Part shown: piece after piece, positions 13,294-19,596 of the stretch
Position numbering within the stretch: the stretch's first letter is position 1
Layout of the letters: each line of letters starts with the position of its first letter
Assembly (NCBI GenBank): GCA_021782685.1
Contig: JAJXUQ010000001.1
Span: forward strand, 19,124-38,719
DNA from: a bacterium
GTDB taxonomy: Bacteria > Patescibacteriota > Minisyncoccia > Phycocordibacterales > Phycocordibacteraceae
Length of the DNA stretch: 19,596 nt
Reading direction: 5' to 3'
Notes under the pieces: model-generated
The model's database searches: none
What the model was told of the DNA's origin: nothing
The model's input: only the letters and a program-made list of their open reading frames with translations
Position numbers and translations under genes: made by a program

Positions 13294-15519
13294 TCAGGCG
13301 CCGAGCACCGCAAGCGCGCGGGTAAGCGCGAGCTTCGCGCCGGTCACCCCTGTTGAATAGCTCGAATCGATCGCATTCGCGAGCGCCGCGATGAGCTGCT
13401 CGAGACGCGGCGTGTCAAGGCGCGCGGCTATGCGGCTCATGTCCGCATCGCACATAGTGCCGTCGATACGAGACCGGTAAACGTCATCCAGCAGACAAGC
13501 AACGGCAGAGAGCAGTTGCTCCGGCTTCCCTCCGCCGCGCGTCTGTTCTCGAAGTCCGGCGAATACCGCGGCGCGGTCGCCCTCGACAAGCGCTGCGGCG
13601 AAGCCGCGTACGTGTACCGGCGCCGCGTTCGGCTCGTTCGTGCTCGCTCCGGGAGCCGTGGCGATGGTTTCGACATTCTCGTAAATCGGCTCGACCTTTT
13701 CATGCACCGGCTCGGTGCGCGCGGCCGGTTCCGCTTTATGTTCGCGCAAGAGCGGTTCGGACGTCTCGGGTGCGTGGCGCGAAAGGCCCTGCACGATGTC
13801 TTCGATGGAGAGCGCGCCATCGTGCGCGAAAGACCTGAAGCCTTCATAGGTCGAATATTCACGCGCGACAGGAGGCTTCGCGGCCGCTACGGAAGGCGTC
13901 GGAGACGCAGGCGCGCTCGGCACGCCGGCAAGAGCGAGGTTCCCCGACTGCGCGTTGAGCACCGCGGAGATGCGCTCGCCGAAGAGACGCGCGGAACGGT
14001 ATGCGAAAGGCACTGCGACGAAAAGCGCGAGATATGCGAGCGCGAGCGACCAGCCGACAAGCGCAAGCCAGTAGAGCACCGTGCCGACAGGTCCGAGATC
14101 AAGCCCGGTATACGGTATCTGCGAGAGATAGAGATACGCGAGCGGCTGCGTACCCGGGTGCGGAAGCGCCGAGAGCGTGATGGTAGGAGGAGGCGTGCCG
14201 CCGCCCCCGCCGCCGCAATTGCCGGTGCATCCGCCGCCCCCGCCGCCGCCCGTCACGGTGAGCGTAGCGGCACACGAGAGCGTCTGGCCGTTTTGCGCGT
14301 GGAACGTACCGGTGTAGGTATAGCTTCCGAGAGCCGCCGGAGAAACGATCGTCGAACCGGGCGAGCTTGTTGCCGTCGCGACGCCGTTGCTGATGTCGAC
14401 GGTAGAGATCTCGCTTCCTCCCCAGGAAAGCGTCGCTGAGCCGCCGGCGGCATAGCTCGAGGGCGTAACGGAAAGCGAACAGGACGGACCGCCCCCTCCG
14501 CCGCCGCCATGATTTACCGAAACCGTCGCAGAACAGGTCGCTACCTGGCCGGACGGGCTCACGGCCGTGCCGGTGAACGTCGTGTCGCTCGTAATCGCCT
14601 TCGAGCTCGTCGAACCATCGCTCGCCGGCGATACCGAACCGACGTTATTGTCTATGGAGAAAGTGCCGGCATCGGTCGTCGTCCACGTGAGTGTCGCGTG
14701 ATCCCCCGCGTTCACGCTCGTCGGCGAGGCAGAGAGCGTACAGGTCGGGGCGGACGGCGGCGGAGGCGGCGGCGGAGGAGGCGTTGTCGTCACGGTCACC
14801 GTCGTCGAGCAGGTGACCGAACCGCCCGCTCCGGTAGCGGTGCCGGTATAGGTCGTCGTCACGGTCGGCGACACGGCCTTCCTGCCGGAAGCGACCGGGG
14901 TGACGGAGCCGACGCTGTGATCGATGCTGAACGTGTTGGCGTTCGCGGTCGTCCATGAGAGCGTCGAAGAATCGCCGGTTTGGATGGAAGCCGGAGAAGC
15001 CGAGAGCGTACAGGTCGGGGCGGCAGGAGGGGGCGGGGGCGGCGGGGGCGCCACCGTCACGTTCGCGGAACACCTTGTCTCTCCGCCCGGACCGCTCACC
15101 GTCATGGTGTAGTCCGTCGTAATGGCGACGAAGATGAGCTTCGAACCGGAAGCGACCGGGGTGACGGAGCCGACGCCGTTATCGATGCGCGCCGAGGTCC
15201 CGGCCGTCGTCGTCCAGGAGAGCGTGGAGAGACCGCCGCCGTAGGCGAGCGATGATGGAGTCGCGGAGAGCGTACAAGAAGGTATCGGCTGCTCTTGGAC
15301 TGGAGGTGAGGGAGGGGGCGGAGGCGGGGGCGGAGGCGCTGGCGGAAGGGTACAGCCGCAGCCCGGCCCGACGACCTGGGCGTAGATTTGCGCGGGCGTA
15401 ACGAAGCCCGTCGCAAGCGCGACGGACATGCCGAAAACGAGCGTGAACAGGACGGTAAGAACACCGATACCGACCGGTTGCGTAAGTGCGTATGCGCTGA
15501 TTTTTTTCATGTGTATCAT
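13294..15519 (-). CDS. Large membrane protein with four Ig-like repeats on Pro/Gly linkers and a cytoplasmic C-terminal region
   Basis: This 741-residue protein has an N-terminal hydrophobic segment (about 16-38) ending near AQ, either a signal peptide or an anchor. Four Ig/PKD-like repeats follow, each starting C[TS]LS and ending with a second Cys: about 82-156, 170-243, 260-335 and 347-423. The paired cysteines probably form one disulfide per repeat. Linkers are runs of 8-9 Pro between repeats 1-3 and poly-Gly around repeat 4. A transmembrane helix at about 479-505 leads to a basic flank and about 235 cytoplasmic residues, with a helical acidic end (about 640-741) I cannot assign. No LPXTG motif is present. 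Poly-Pro translation would rely on EF-P. Function is unknown; surface adhesion or display is an inference. Confidence 0.9.
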   Translation of the reverse strand: MIHMKKISAYALTQPVGIGVLTVLFTLVFGMSVALATGFVTPAQIYAQVVGPGCGCTLPPAPPPPPPPPPSPPVQEQPIPSCTLSATPSSLAYGGGLSTLSWTTTAGTSARIDNGVGSVTPVASGSKLIFVAITTDYTMTVSGPGGETRCSANVTVAPPPPPPPPAAPTCTLSASPASIQTGDSSTLSWTTANANTFSIDHSVGSVTPVASGRKAVSPTVTTTYTGTATGAGGSVTCSTTVTVTTTPPPPPPPPPSAPTCTLSASPTSVNAGDHATLTWTTTDAGTFSIDNNVGSVSPASDGSTSSKAITSDTTFTGTAVSPSGQVATCSATVSVNHGGGGGGGPSCSLSVTPSSYAAGGSATLSWGGSEISTVDISNGVATATSSPGSTIVSPAALGSYTYTGTFHAQNGQTLSCAATLTVTGGGGGGGCTGNCGGGGGGTPPPTITLSALPHPGTQPLAYLYLSQIPYTGLDLGPVGTVLYWLALVGWSLALAYLALFVAVPFAYRSARLFGERISAVLNAQSGNLALAGVPSAPASPTPSVAAAKPPVAREYSTYEGFRSFAHDGALSIEDIVQGLSRHAPETSEPLLREHKAEPAARTEPVHEKVEPIYENVETIATAPGASTNEPNAAPVHVRGFAAALVEGDRAAVFAGLREQTRGGGKPEQLLSAVACLLDDVYRSRIDGTMCDADMSRIAARLDTPRLEQLIAALANAIDSSYSTGVTGAKLALTRALAVLGA
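14885..15176. repeat. Direct DNA repeats within the Ig-repeat gene
   Basis: A 31-bp identical stretch occurs at 14885-14915 and 15146-15176, 261 bases (87 codons) apart, encoding the GSVTPVASG part of repeats 1 and 2. A second 22-bp identical pair lies at 14732-14753 and 15002-15023, covering the start of repeats 2 and 3. Identity at DNA level suggests recent duplication or gene conversion between Ig units. Confidence 0.85.
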
Positions 15520-15523
15520 ACGG

Positions 15524-15558
15524 CGCCCTTGTCGCTTGCGCGACGTACGAAAAGGGCG
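15524..15558 (-). promoter_or_regulatory. Leader hairpin that pairs with the Shine-Dalgarno of the Ig-repeat gene
   Basis: In minus-strand RNA, CGCCCTT (complement of 15552-15558) can pair with AAGGGCG (complement of 15524-15530). Inside it is a second stem, GTCGC/GCGAC, around a 4-base loop (15531-15544), with a 7-base bulge on one side. AAGGG lies six bases before the ATG at 15519, so it is a likely Shine-Dalgarno that this stem would hide. The pairing is seen; control of translation is inferred. Confidence 0.45.
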
Positions 15559-15586
15559 GGATTAATTAAAGGACGGTAACACGTTC

Positions 15587-15616
15587 TTTATCCCAGCCCG
15601 AGAAACAGTCAATCAA
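15587..15616 (-). promoter_or_regulatory. Possible promoter of the Ig-repeat gene
   Basis: On the minus strand TTGATT (15616-15611) is followed 18 bases later by TG-G-GATAAA (hexamer 15592-15587). The -35 overlaps the stop codon of the upstream gene. The -10 is imperfect. Transcription from here would include the leader hairpin at 15524-15558. Confidence 0.25.
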
Positions 15617-16740
15617 TGTGCTGCGGAGGGACAGTTGCCGCCATCCGTAATCCAGAAAGAATCAGGGATGTCGACATGATACCTGCCCCGCCAGTCTTGC
15701 GGCCGCATGTAGACGCCGCAGGTCTGCGTGCCATCCGGATATTCGAGGCAGATATAGACGACCCGGCTCCAGATTGCCGTCGAGAAGCGCAGCGTCTGCC
15801 TTCTGGCCAATACCGGATACAGGTACTTATGCGGGATTTCCGCAGTACTTCCCAGTATGCCCCGGATATACCCGAGATCGGGATTGCAGATATCGCAATC
15901 CCCCAGCCATGCGGTCCATGCCAGGGAACCTTGGCGCTGCGCATTGCAAACGCTCGGCGGAAGCGGGCCTTTCGTACTGCCGACTCCCCAACGGACGTTC
16001 CCGCCGACCGGCGCATCGAAGGACAGTTCGACGCACTTCTCTTGCGGTAATGCGGGCGCTGCGGCGGGACCGGACTGCCAGCTCCAGTTGAAGCAGACGA
16101 GGGGAAGGTAGAGGACATACGTCTTCCCTTCATACGCGAACGTCCACGAGAGCGCTTTGGCGGTCTCTGCCACCGCACCCTTGCGGTACGGACGGCCGTC
16201 CGGCGACCGGAGGACCGGCAATCGCGCAACCGCGATGCGGTTCATCAGGTGCGGATGCCGGCCTCCCGACCACATCTGCTCAAGCGGTTCTTCCGGCGTG
16301 AGCCACACGACCGCACCGCCCGTACAGTCGCCGAGCGCTCTTTTGAAGTGCTCTTTGACCACTTGCGGCATGCTGAAACCGTCGATGGCTGCCGGCGCTT
16401 TCTTGCAAGCTTCGGCGAGAGAACGGGCGTACGGAGCCGCGCCCCAGTGCTGCCACCGGCCTGTTGCAGCCGGCCTCGCTGGTTTCGGTACCGGACGCTT
16501 CACCTCCTTTTTCTTTGGGGGGACCAGGGGATGAGCCTCCGGCGGAACCACGACCTTCGTTTCGGGCCGGGCCTGGCTTGGCGCGGAAGCGGAAGAAGAC
16601 ACTCTCCCGCTAAAGCGCCGTACCAACGGCTCCTTCGGGTAATACCAGTACCATGTCAACGCGGCTAATCCGATAACGAGTAGCGCGATAAGCGCGAAGA
16701 GTTTCCCCTTCGCTTTCTTTTCTCGGAAGAGGGGCTTCAT
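15613..16740 (-). CDS. Membrane-anchored, Cys-rich extracytoplasmic protein of unknown function
   Basis: This 375-residue protein has a short basic N-terminus, one transmembrane helix at about 12-32 (LFALIALLVIGLAALTWYW) and a Pro/Lys/Ser-rich spacer to about residue 92. A globular domain of about 280 residues follows. It holds ten cysteines, including CDIC, an even number compatible with disulfides outside the cell. Tryptophans are frequent (WQHWG, FNWSWQ, WTAWLGD). I cannot name the family. The start is firm: AAGGAG lies six bases before the ATG. The gene is 94 bases downstream of the sortase gene on the same strand and is followed by the Ig-repeat gene, so a shared envelope role is likely but unproven. 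Confidence 0.88.
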   Translation of the reverse strand: MKPLFREKKAKGKLFALIALLVIGLAALTWYWYYPKEPLVRRFSGRVSSSASAPSQARPETKVVVPPEAHPLVPPKKKEVKRPVPKPARPAATGRWQHWGAAPYARSLAEACKKAPAAIDGFSMPQVVKEHFKRALGDCTGGAVVWLTPEEPLEQMWSGGRHPHLMNRIAVARLPVLRSPDGRPYRKGAVAETAKALSWTFAYEGKTYVLYLPLVCFNWSWQSGPAAAPALPQEKCVELSFDAPVGGNVRWGVGSTKGPLPPSVCNAQRQGSLAWTAWLGDCDICNPDLGYIRGILGSTAEIPHKYLYPVLARRQTLRFSTAIWSRVVYICLEYPDGTQTCGVYMRPQDWRGRYHVDIPDSFWITDGGNCPSAAH

Positions 16741-16746
16741 GTGCTT

Positions 16747-16752
16747 CTCCTT
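16747..16752 (-). promoter_or_regulatory. Strong Shine-Dalgarno of the 375-aa gene
   Basis: AAGGAG lies six bases before the ATG at 16740 on the minus strand. A GCCGC/GCGGC hairpin lies shortly upstream. I see no convincing promoter in this gap, consistent with co-transcription from the sortase gene. Confidence 0.8.
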
Positions 16753-16814
16753 ATGGCAAGCCGCGCTGGCGGCGGTTGATTGATGGAAAGAACTGCTTTC
16801 TTCTCTCCTTTACG

Positions 16815-16858
16815 GAGAGTCATCCGCTCTCTGGCTAACCGGAGGACGGGTGACTCTC
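16815..16858 (-). other. Inverted repeat around the sortase stop codon
   Basis: Bases 16815-16826 and 16847-16858 are complementary at 11 of 12 positions (12 of 12 with one G-U pair in plus-strand RNA). The 20-base loop includes the sortase stop. In minus-strand RNA the CTCTC arm can alternatively pair with GGAGAG just downstream, so two hairpins compete. No U-run follows. Roles such as 3'-end protection or attenuation are speculative. Confidence 0.4.
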
Positions 16859-17518
16859 TACAAAGTCCGCGACGACGACGAACCGGTCGGTCTTCGCCCC
16901 GAAAGAATCGCAGGTCGAAAGCGTGAGCACGCGGCCGGAGACCGAGAGCGGGATCGCCGCGTCGTTCGCGCTCTCTTTCGTGACGCTCCTCACCTCGTAC
17001 GTATACGCCGTATCGGACGAATATACCGTGATGACGTCTCCCGCCGCGAGCTTCTGAATGCCGTCGAAAGTCTTGTATGCCTGGTTGAGCACGACCGGCA
17101 GATAGCTTGAGTGGCCGAAAAGCACCACGTTCCCCTCTTCGCCAAGCCTTGCCGATGTCGGATAGCGCACCGCCCCCTTGAGGAGCAGGTTGTCGAGTAC
17201 GGTTACGTCGGTCGTGTCCGGATTCGCGACGCTTGCCGAAAGCTGTATCGCGGGGATCGCTATCCTCACCGGAAGTTCGGCGCCCCGGGCGCTGACCGGC
17301 GCCGCTCCTCCCGTGGCGACAAGAGGGCTCGCCGAAAGCGAGATCGTCGGCGCGGCGGGCGCGGCAGATGCCGGGTCCGGCAGAAGGTCAAGCCGCGCGA
17401 GCGCGAGAATGCTTACGATGAATACGAGCGCGGAAAGACCGAAGAAGCTCCACTTCTTCGCATAAACCCGCTTGCTGGCTTGGATAAGCCATGCGATGGC
17501 GCGTACGAGCCGTTCCAT
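16835..17518 (-). CDS. Sortase family transpeptidase
   Basis: This 227-residue enzyme cleaves sorting motifs and joins proteins to a surface nucleophile. It has a short cytoplasmic N-terminus, a transmembrane anchor (about 25-43), an Ala/Pro/Ser-rich spacer, and a sortase beta-barrel from about residue 82 (LPVRIAIPAIQLSASV). Catalytic residues are visible: His136 in LFGHSS, Cys203 in TLSTCDSFG and Arg212 in TDRFVV. The class is uncertain; TLSTC with a short loop before Arg suggests class D/E/F-like over the housekeeping class A. The frame starts at 17533, but that ATG overlaps the -10 of a strong promoter, so 17518 (MERLVRAIAW) is chosen. No sortase substrate is recognisable nearby. Confidence 0.92.
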   Translation of the reverse strand: MERLVRAIAWLIQASKRVYAKKWSFFGLSALVFIVSILALARLDLLPDPASAAPAAPTISLSASPLVATGGAAPVSARGAELPVRIAIPAIQLSASVANPDTTDVTVLDNLLLKGAVRYPTSARLGEEGNVVLFGHSSYLPVVLNQAYKTFDGIQKLAAGDVITVYSSDTAYTYEVRSVTKESANDAAIPLSVSGRVLTLSTCDSFGAKTDRFVVVADFVESHPSSG

Positions 17519-17532
17519 ATGTGTCTTGCCCA

Positions 17533-17561
17533 TAAATACGCCATAATTCCAATCGTGTCAA
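17533..17561 (-). promoter_or_regulatory. Sigma70-type promoter of the sortase operon
   Basis: The minus strand has TTGACA (17561-17556), a 17-base spacer, and TATTTA (17538-17533). The -35 is a perfect consensus and the spacing is ideal. Transcription should start about seven bases after the hexamer, downstream of the ATG at 17533 and eight bases before the ATG at 17518. Confidence 0.7.
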
Positions 17562-17578
17562 TTGCCGCGGGGAATGTA

Positions 17579-17607
17579 TTGACGCTAGAAATATAACGTG
17601 GTACGTA
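17579..17607 (+). promoter_or_regulatory. Possible promoter of the CARDB gene
   Basis: The plus strand has TTGACG (17579-17584), a 17-base spacer, and TG-G-TACGTA (hexamer 17602-17607). The -10 is imperfect. It would give a leader of about 27 bases before the ATG at 17641, without a clear Shine-Dalgarno. It is divergent from the sortase promoter. Confidence 0.35.
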
Positions 17608-17640
17608 TGGTGTGCACGCAATCTCAATACCAACCTGCTT

Positions 17641-18423
17641 ATGCCCGAAACGCCTGAAGCCACCATGCCTGCCCGCCAAGCGGCCGTATACGGTCTCGCC
17701 TCTGTCGGCTTCGTCACGCTCGTCATCGCGGGCATCTGGCTCGCCGTATATTCGTCGCGCTACGTCCCTGATGCCGTCGGCCGTATCGGCGCGGCAGCCG
17801 TTTCGCTTAGCGGCATGTTTACGCCGAAGCCGTCGGCTTCCCTTCTCGTCGTGCCGACCAGCGCGACGACGACGCTGCCGGTCACGAACGCGACAACGAC
17901 TTCGCTCCCGACGCGCACGACTCCGCCGGCAGCAGAAGTCCCGTCGGTCCCGAGAACGCAACCGCATTGGACTCCCGGCACGCCGGTCGTCATTGCCACG
18001 GCTTCTTCATCTGCGCCGGAGACGCCGCACTACTACGGCCTGCCCGATCTCGCGATCGCCCTGGAGGCTGTCGGATACAGTACGGCTTCCGCGACCTCGA
18101 CCGATGCGCTCGTCGCGACGACGACGATCCCCGCCGGCGCGCAGATCGCGCTGAAGTTTCGCGTGACCAACGTCGGCACGAACGTATCCGGACCGTGGAC
18201 GGTGAACATCTCCATCTCTTCCGGCGGAACCATTATCAACCAGACGTTTTCGCAGAACTCGCTCGCTCCCGGCGAGCCGAGCGACTATATCGCGCGCTTC
18301 GGCAACATCACGCCCGGAGCAAACCGTTCTATCGTCGTAACCATCGACCCGAATCACCAGCTCACGGAATCCAGCACGGCAAACAACGTCGCGAGCACGA
18401 GCGTTACCGTCCTCGGCAACTAG
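17641..18423 (+). CDS. Membrane-anchored CARDB-domain protein
   Basis: This 260-residue protein has a transmembrane helix at about 16-37 (VYGLASVGFVTLVIAGIWLAV), a Thr/Ser/Pro/Ala-rich stalk to about 130, and one CARDB (cell-adhesion-related, bacterial/archaeal) domain at about 133-258. The CARDB signature is seen in PDLAIALEAVGY, the strand FRVTNVGTN, LAPGEPSDY and the terminal DPNHQLTESSTANNVAS. CARDB is an Ig-like fold found in surface and adhesion proteins. There is no C-terminal sorting signal; the protein ends right after the domain. It starts divergently from the sortase gene and ends one base from the gyrB stop. ATG at 17641 is used; the ATG at 17665 is a possible alternative. Confidence 0.88.
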   Translation: MPETPEATMPARQAAVYGLASVGFVTLVIAGIWLAVYSSRYVPDAVGRIGAAAVSLSGMFTPKPSASLLVVPTSATTTLPVTNATTTSLPTRTTPPAAEVPSVPRTQPHWTPGTPVVIATASSSAPETPHYYGLPDLAIALEAVGYSTASATSTDALVATTTIPAGAQIALKFRVTNVGTNVSGPWTVNISISSGGTIINQTFSQNSLAPGEPSDYIARFGNITPGANRSIVVTIDPNHQLTESSTANNVASTSVTVLGN

Positions 18424-18424
18424 G

Positions 18425-19596
18425 CTATACGTCTATCGTCGCGAGCTTCGCGTTGCTCTGGATGAACGACTTGCGGCTGGCGACGTCGGTGCCCATGAGG
18501 ATATCAAAAATCCGATCGGCCGCTTCGGCATCTTCGATAGATACGCGTTTCAATACTCGCCGTGCGGGATCCATCGTCGTTTCCCAGAGTTCGCTCGGGT
18601 TCATCTCGCCGAGGCCTTTGTAGCGCTGGATGCTCGCCTTGGCCGGTTTCTTTACCGCCACGCTTTCCCCATCGGCTTCCCCGTCTTCCGTCTGATTTTC
18701 GGAAACTTCCGATGCACTGACACCCATCTCTTTCAGCACCCTTTCCTTCTCTTTATCGGAGTACGCATAGGCGACCGCCTTCCCTTTCGATATCTTGTAC
18801 AGCGGCGGTTGGGCGATATAGACGAAGCCGCCGTCGATAACCGGCCTGAAGTGACGGTACAGGAGCGTCAGGAGGAGCGTGCGGATATGCGCGCCATCGA
18901 CATCGGCATCCGTCGCGATAATTATCTTGTGGTAGCGCAGTTTCGAAATATCGAAAATGTCGCCGATCGCGGTGCCCATGGCGACCACGAGCGCGCGTAT
19001 CTCGGCCGACGCGAGCATACGGTCGATGCGCGCGCGCTCGACGTTCAGAATCTTCCCGCGCAAGGGGAGTATGGCTTGCGTCCGGCGATCCCGTCCCTGC
19101 TTGCTCGAACCGCCGGCGGAATCCCCTTCCACGATGAAGATCTCCGCTTCCTCGGCATTCTTGACCTGACAATCGGCGAGCTTGCCCGGGAGCGTCATGC
19201 CTTCCAGGGCGCCCTTGCGCAAAACCGAGTCCTTCGCCGCTTTCGCCGCTTTCCGCGCTTTCAGCGCGAGCACCACCTTGTTGAGCATCGCGCGCGCATC
19301 GTCCGGATTCTCTTCAAGGAACGCGCCGAACGCCTCGCCGAAGACGGCAGCGGTAGCTCCCTGCGCCTCCATCGAGCCGAGTTTCGACTTGGTCTGCCCT
19401 TCGAACTGGATTTCGGAAAGCTTCACCGATACGACCGCCGTGACGCCTTCGAGCACGTCGTCGCCGGTAAAGTTCTCGTCCTTCTCTTTCAGGATATTCG
19501 CGGCCCTGCCGTACGTATTGAGCGAGCGGGTAAGCGCCGTCTTGAAGCCGGTAACGTGCGTGCCGCCTTCGCTGTTGTAGATATTGTTCGCGAACG
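18425..19596 (-). CDS. gyrB: DNA gyrase subunit B, C-terminal part (5' end outside the window)
   Basis: The frame is open to the right edge, giving about 389 residues of GyrB without its ATPase N-terminus. The first visible residues are FANNIYNSEGGTHVTGF, typical of the transducer domain, then DDVLEGVTAVVSVKL. The Toprim domain has EIFIVEGDSAGGSSKQG with the catalytic Glu, PLRGKILNVE, and the metal-binding IIATDADVDGAHIRTLLLT. The tail has QRYKGLGEMNPSELWETTMDP. GyrB with GyrA introduces negative supercoils using ATP. An acidic segment (about 20 residues, NQTEDGEADGESVAV) interrupts the region before QRYKGLGEMN. ParE is the main alternative; the sequence favours GyrB but the missing N-terminus leaves some doubt. 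A GTG at 19456 is internal and not a start. Confidence 0.93.
   Translation of the reverse strand, partial: FANNIYNSEGGTHVTGFKTALTRSLNTYGRAANILKEKDENFTGDDVLEGVTAVVSVKLSEIQFEGQTKSKLGSMEAQGATAAVFGEAFGAFLEENPDDARAMLNKVVLALKARKAAKAAKDSVLRKGALEGMTLPGKLADCQVKNAEEAEIFIVEGDSAGGSSKQGRDRRTQAILPLRGKILNVERARIDRMLASAEIRALVVAMGTAIGDIFDISKLRYHKIIIATDADVDGAHIRTLLLTLLYRHFRPVIDGGFVYIAQPPLYKISKGKAVAYAYSDKEKERVLKEMGVSASEVSENQTEDGEADGESVAVKKPAKASIQRYKGLGEMNPSELWETTMDPARRVLKRVSIEDAEAADRIFDILMGTDVASRKSFIQSNAKLATIDV

Noticed and set aside
13516..14439. 307-codon Arg-rich plus-strand frame opposite the Ig-repeat gene
   Set aside because: Arg-rich sequence is the expected complement of the Ala/Pro/Gly/Ser codons. The minus-strand gene has a signal or anchor segment, repeats and a transmembrane helix that are clearly real.
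14754..15340. CCN/GGN tracts resembling simple-sequence or CRISPR-like repeats
   Set aside because: They are in-frame poly-Pro and poly-Gly codons of the Ig-repeat protein, of unequal length with no spacer structure.
17607..17657. 16-codon plus-strand frame (starts MVCTQSQ) before the CARDB gene
   Set aside because: It lies at the putative -10 element and has no ribosome-binding site. It overlaps the CARDB start out of frame; a leader peptide cannot be excluded but has no support.

Overview
The window looks like a piece of chromosome from a Patescibacteria/CPR bacterium, most plausibly a GC-rich Parcubacteria-type lineage (Kaiserbacteria-like). I infer this from gene content and style, not from a database match. 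The pointers are: a TGS-less threonyl-tRNA synthetase, a short SMC with no recognisable hinge, ribosomal proteins with long low-complexity tails, a NusB fused to a Nudix domain, proline/glycine-rich Ig-repeat membrane proteins, very compact spacing, and standard code 11 (TGA is used as a stop in several genes). Base composition is GC-rich throughout, so long open frames lie antisense to many genes. I judged these to be shadows.

Layout. 1-967 (minus): rpsP, khpA and the first 43 codons of trmD, running off the left edge. 1015-2961 (plus): an RNase R/RNase II family exoribonuclease, divergent from rpsP. 3004-7260 (minus): L32 (rpmF), a NusB-Nudix fusion, RNase III (rnc) and an SMC-like ATPase. 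7336-8281 (minus): rnhB followed by a small Cys-rich unknown protein. 8302-13279 (plus): dnaE and thrS. 13294-17518 (minus): a cell-envelope block with a sortase, an unknown membrane-anchored Cys-rich protein and a large Ig-repeat membrane protein. 17641-18423 (plus): a membrane-anchored CARDB-domain protein. 18425 to the right edge (minus): the C-terminal part of gyrB. No intergenic stretch exceeds about 110 bases. I saw no tRNA, rRNA, CRISPR array or mobile element.

Functional themes. The left two thirds is information processing: ribosomal proteins, tRNA modification and charging, RNA decay, dsRNA and RNA/DNA-hybrid cleavage, replication, and chromosome organisation. The right part is surface display. 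The sortase, 375-aa protein and Ig-repeat protein lie head to tail. The CARDB protein diverges from the sortase. None of the three surface proteins has a visible LPXTG-type C-terminal sorting signal.

The most interesting pattern is regulatory. Nearly every gene that begins a transcript has a sigma70-type -10, usually the extended form TGnTAnnnT, ending 6-8 bases before its ATG, with no Shine-Dalgarno. This predicts leaderless mRNAs. Genes inside operons (the 96-aa and 375-aa genes) instead have strong Shine-Dalgarno sequences. The sharpest case is rnhB/dnaE: one 8-bp palindromic -10 sits exactly six bases from the ATG in both directions, so it should drive two divergent leaderless mRNAs.
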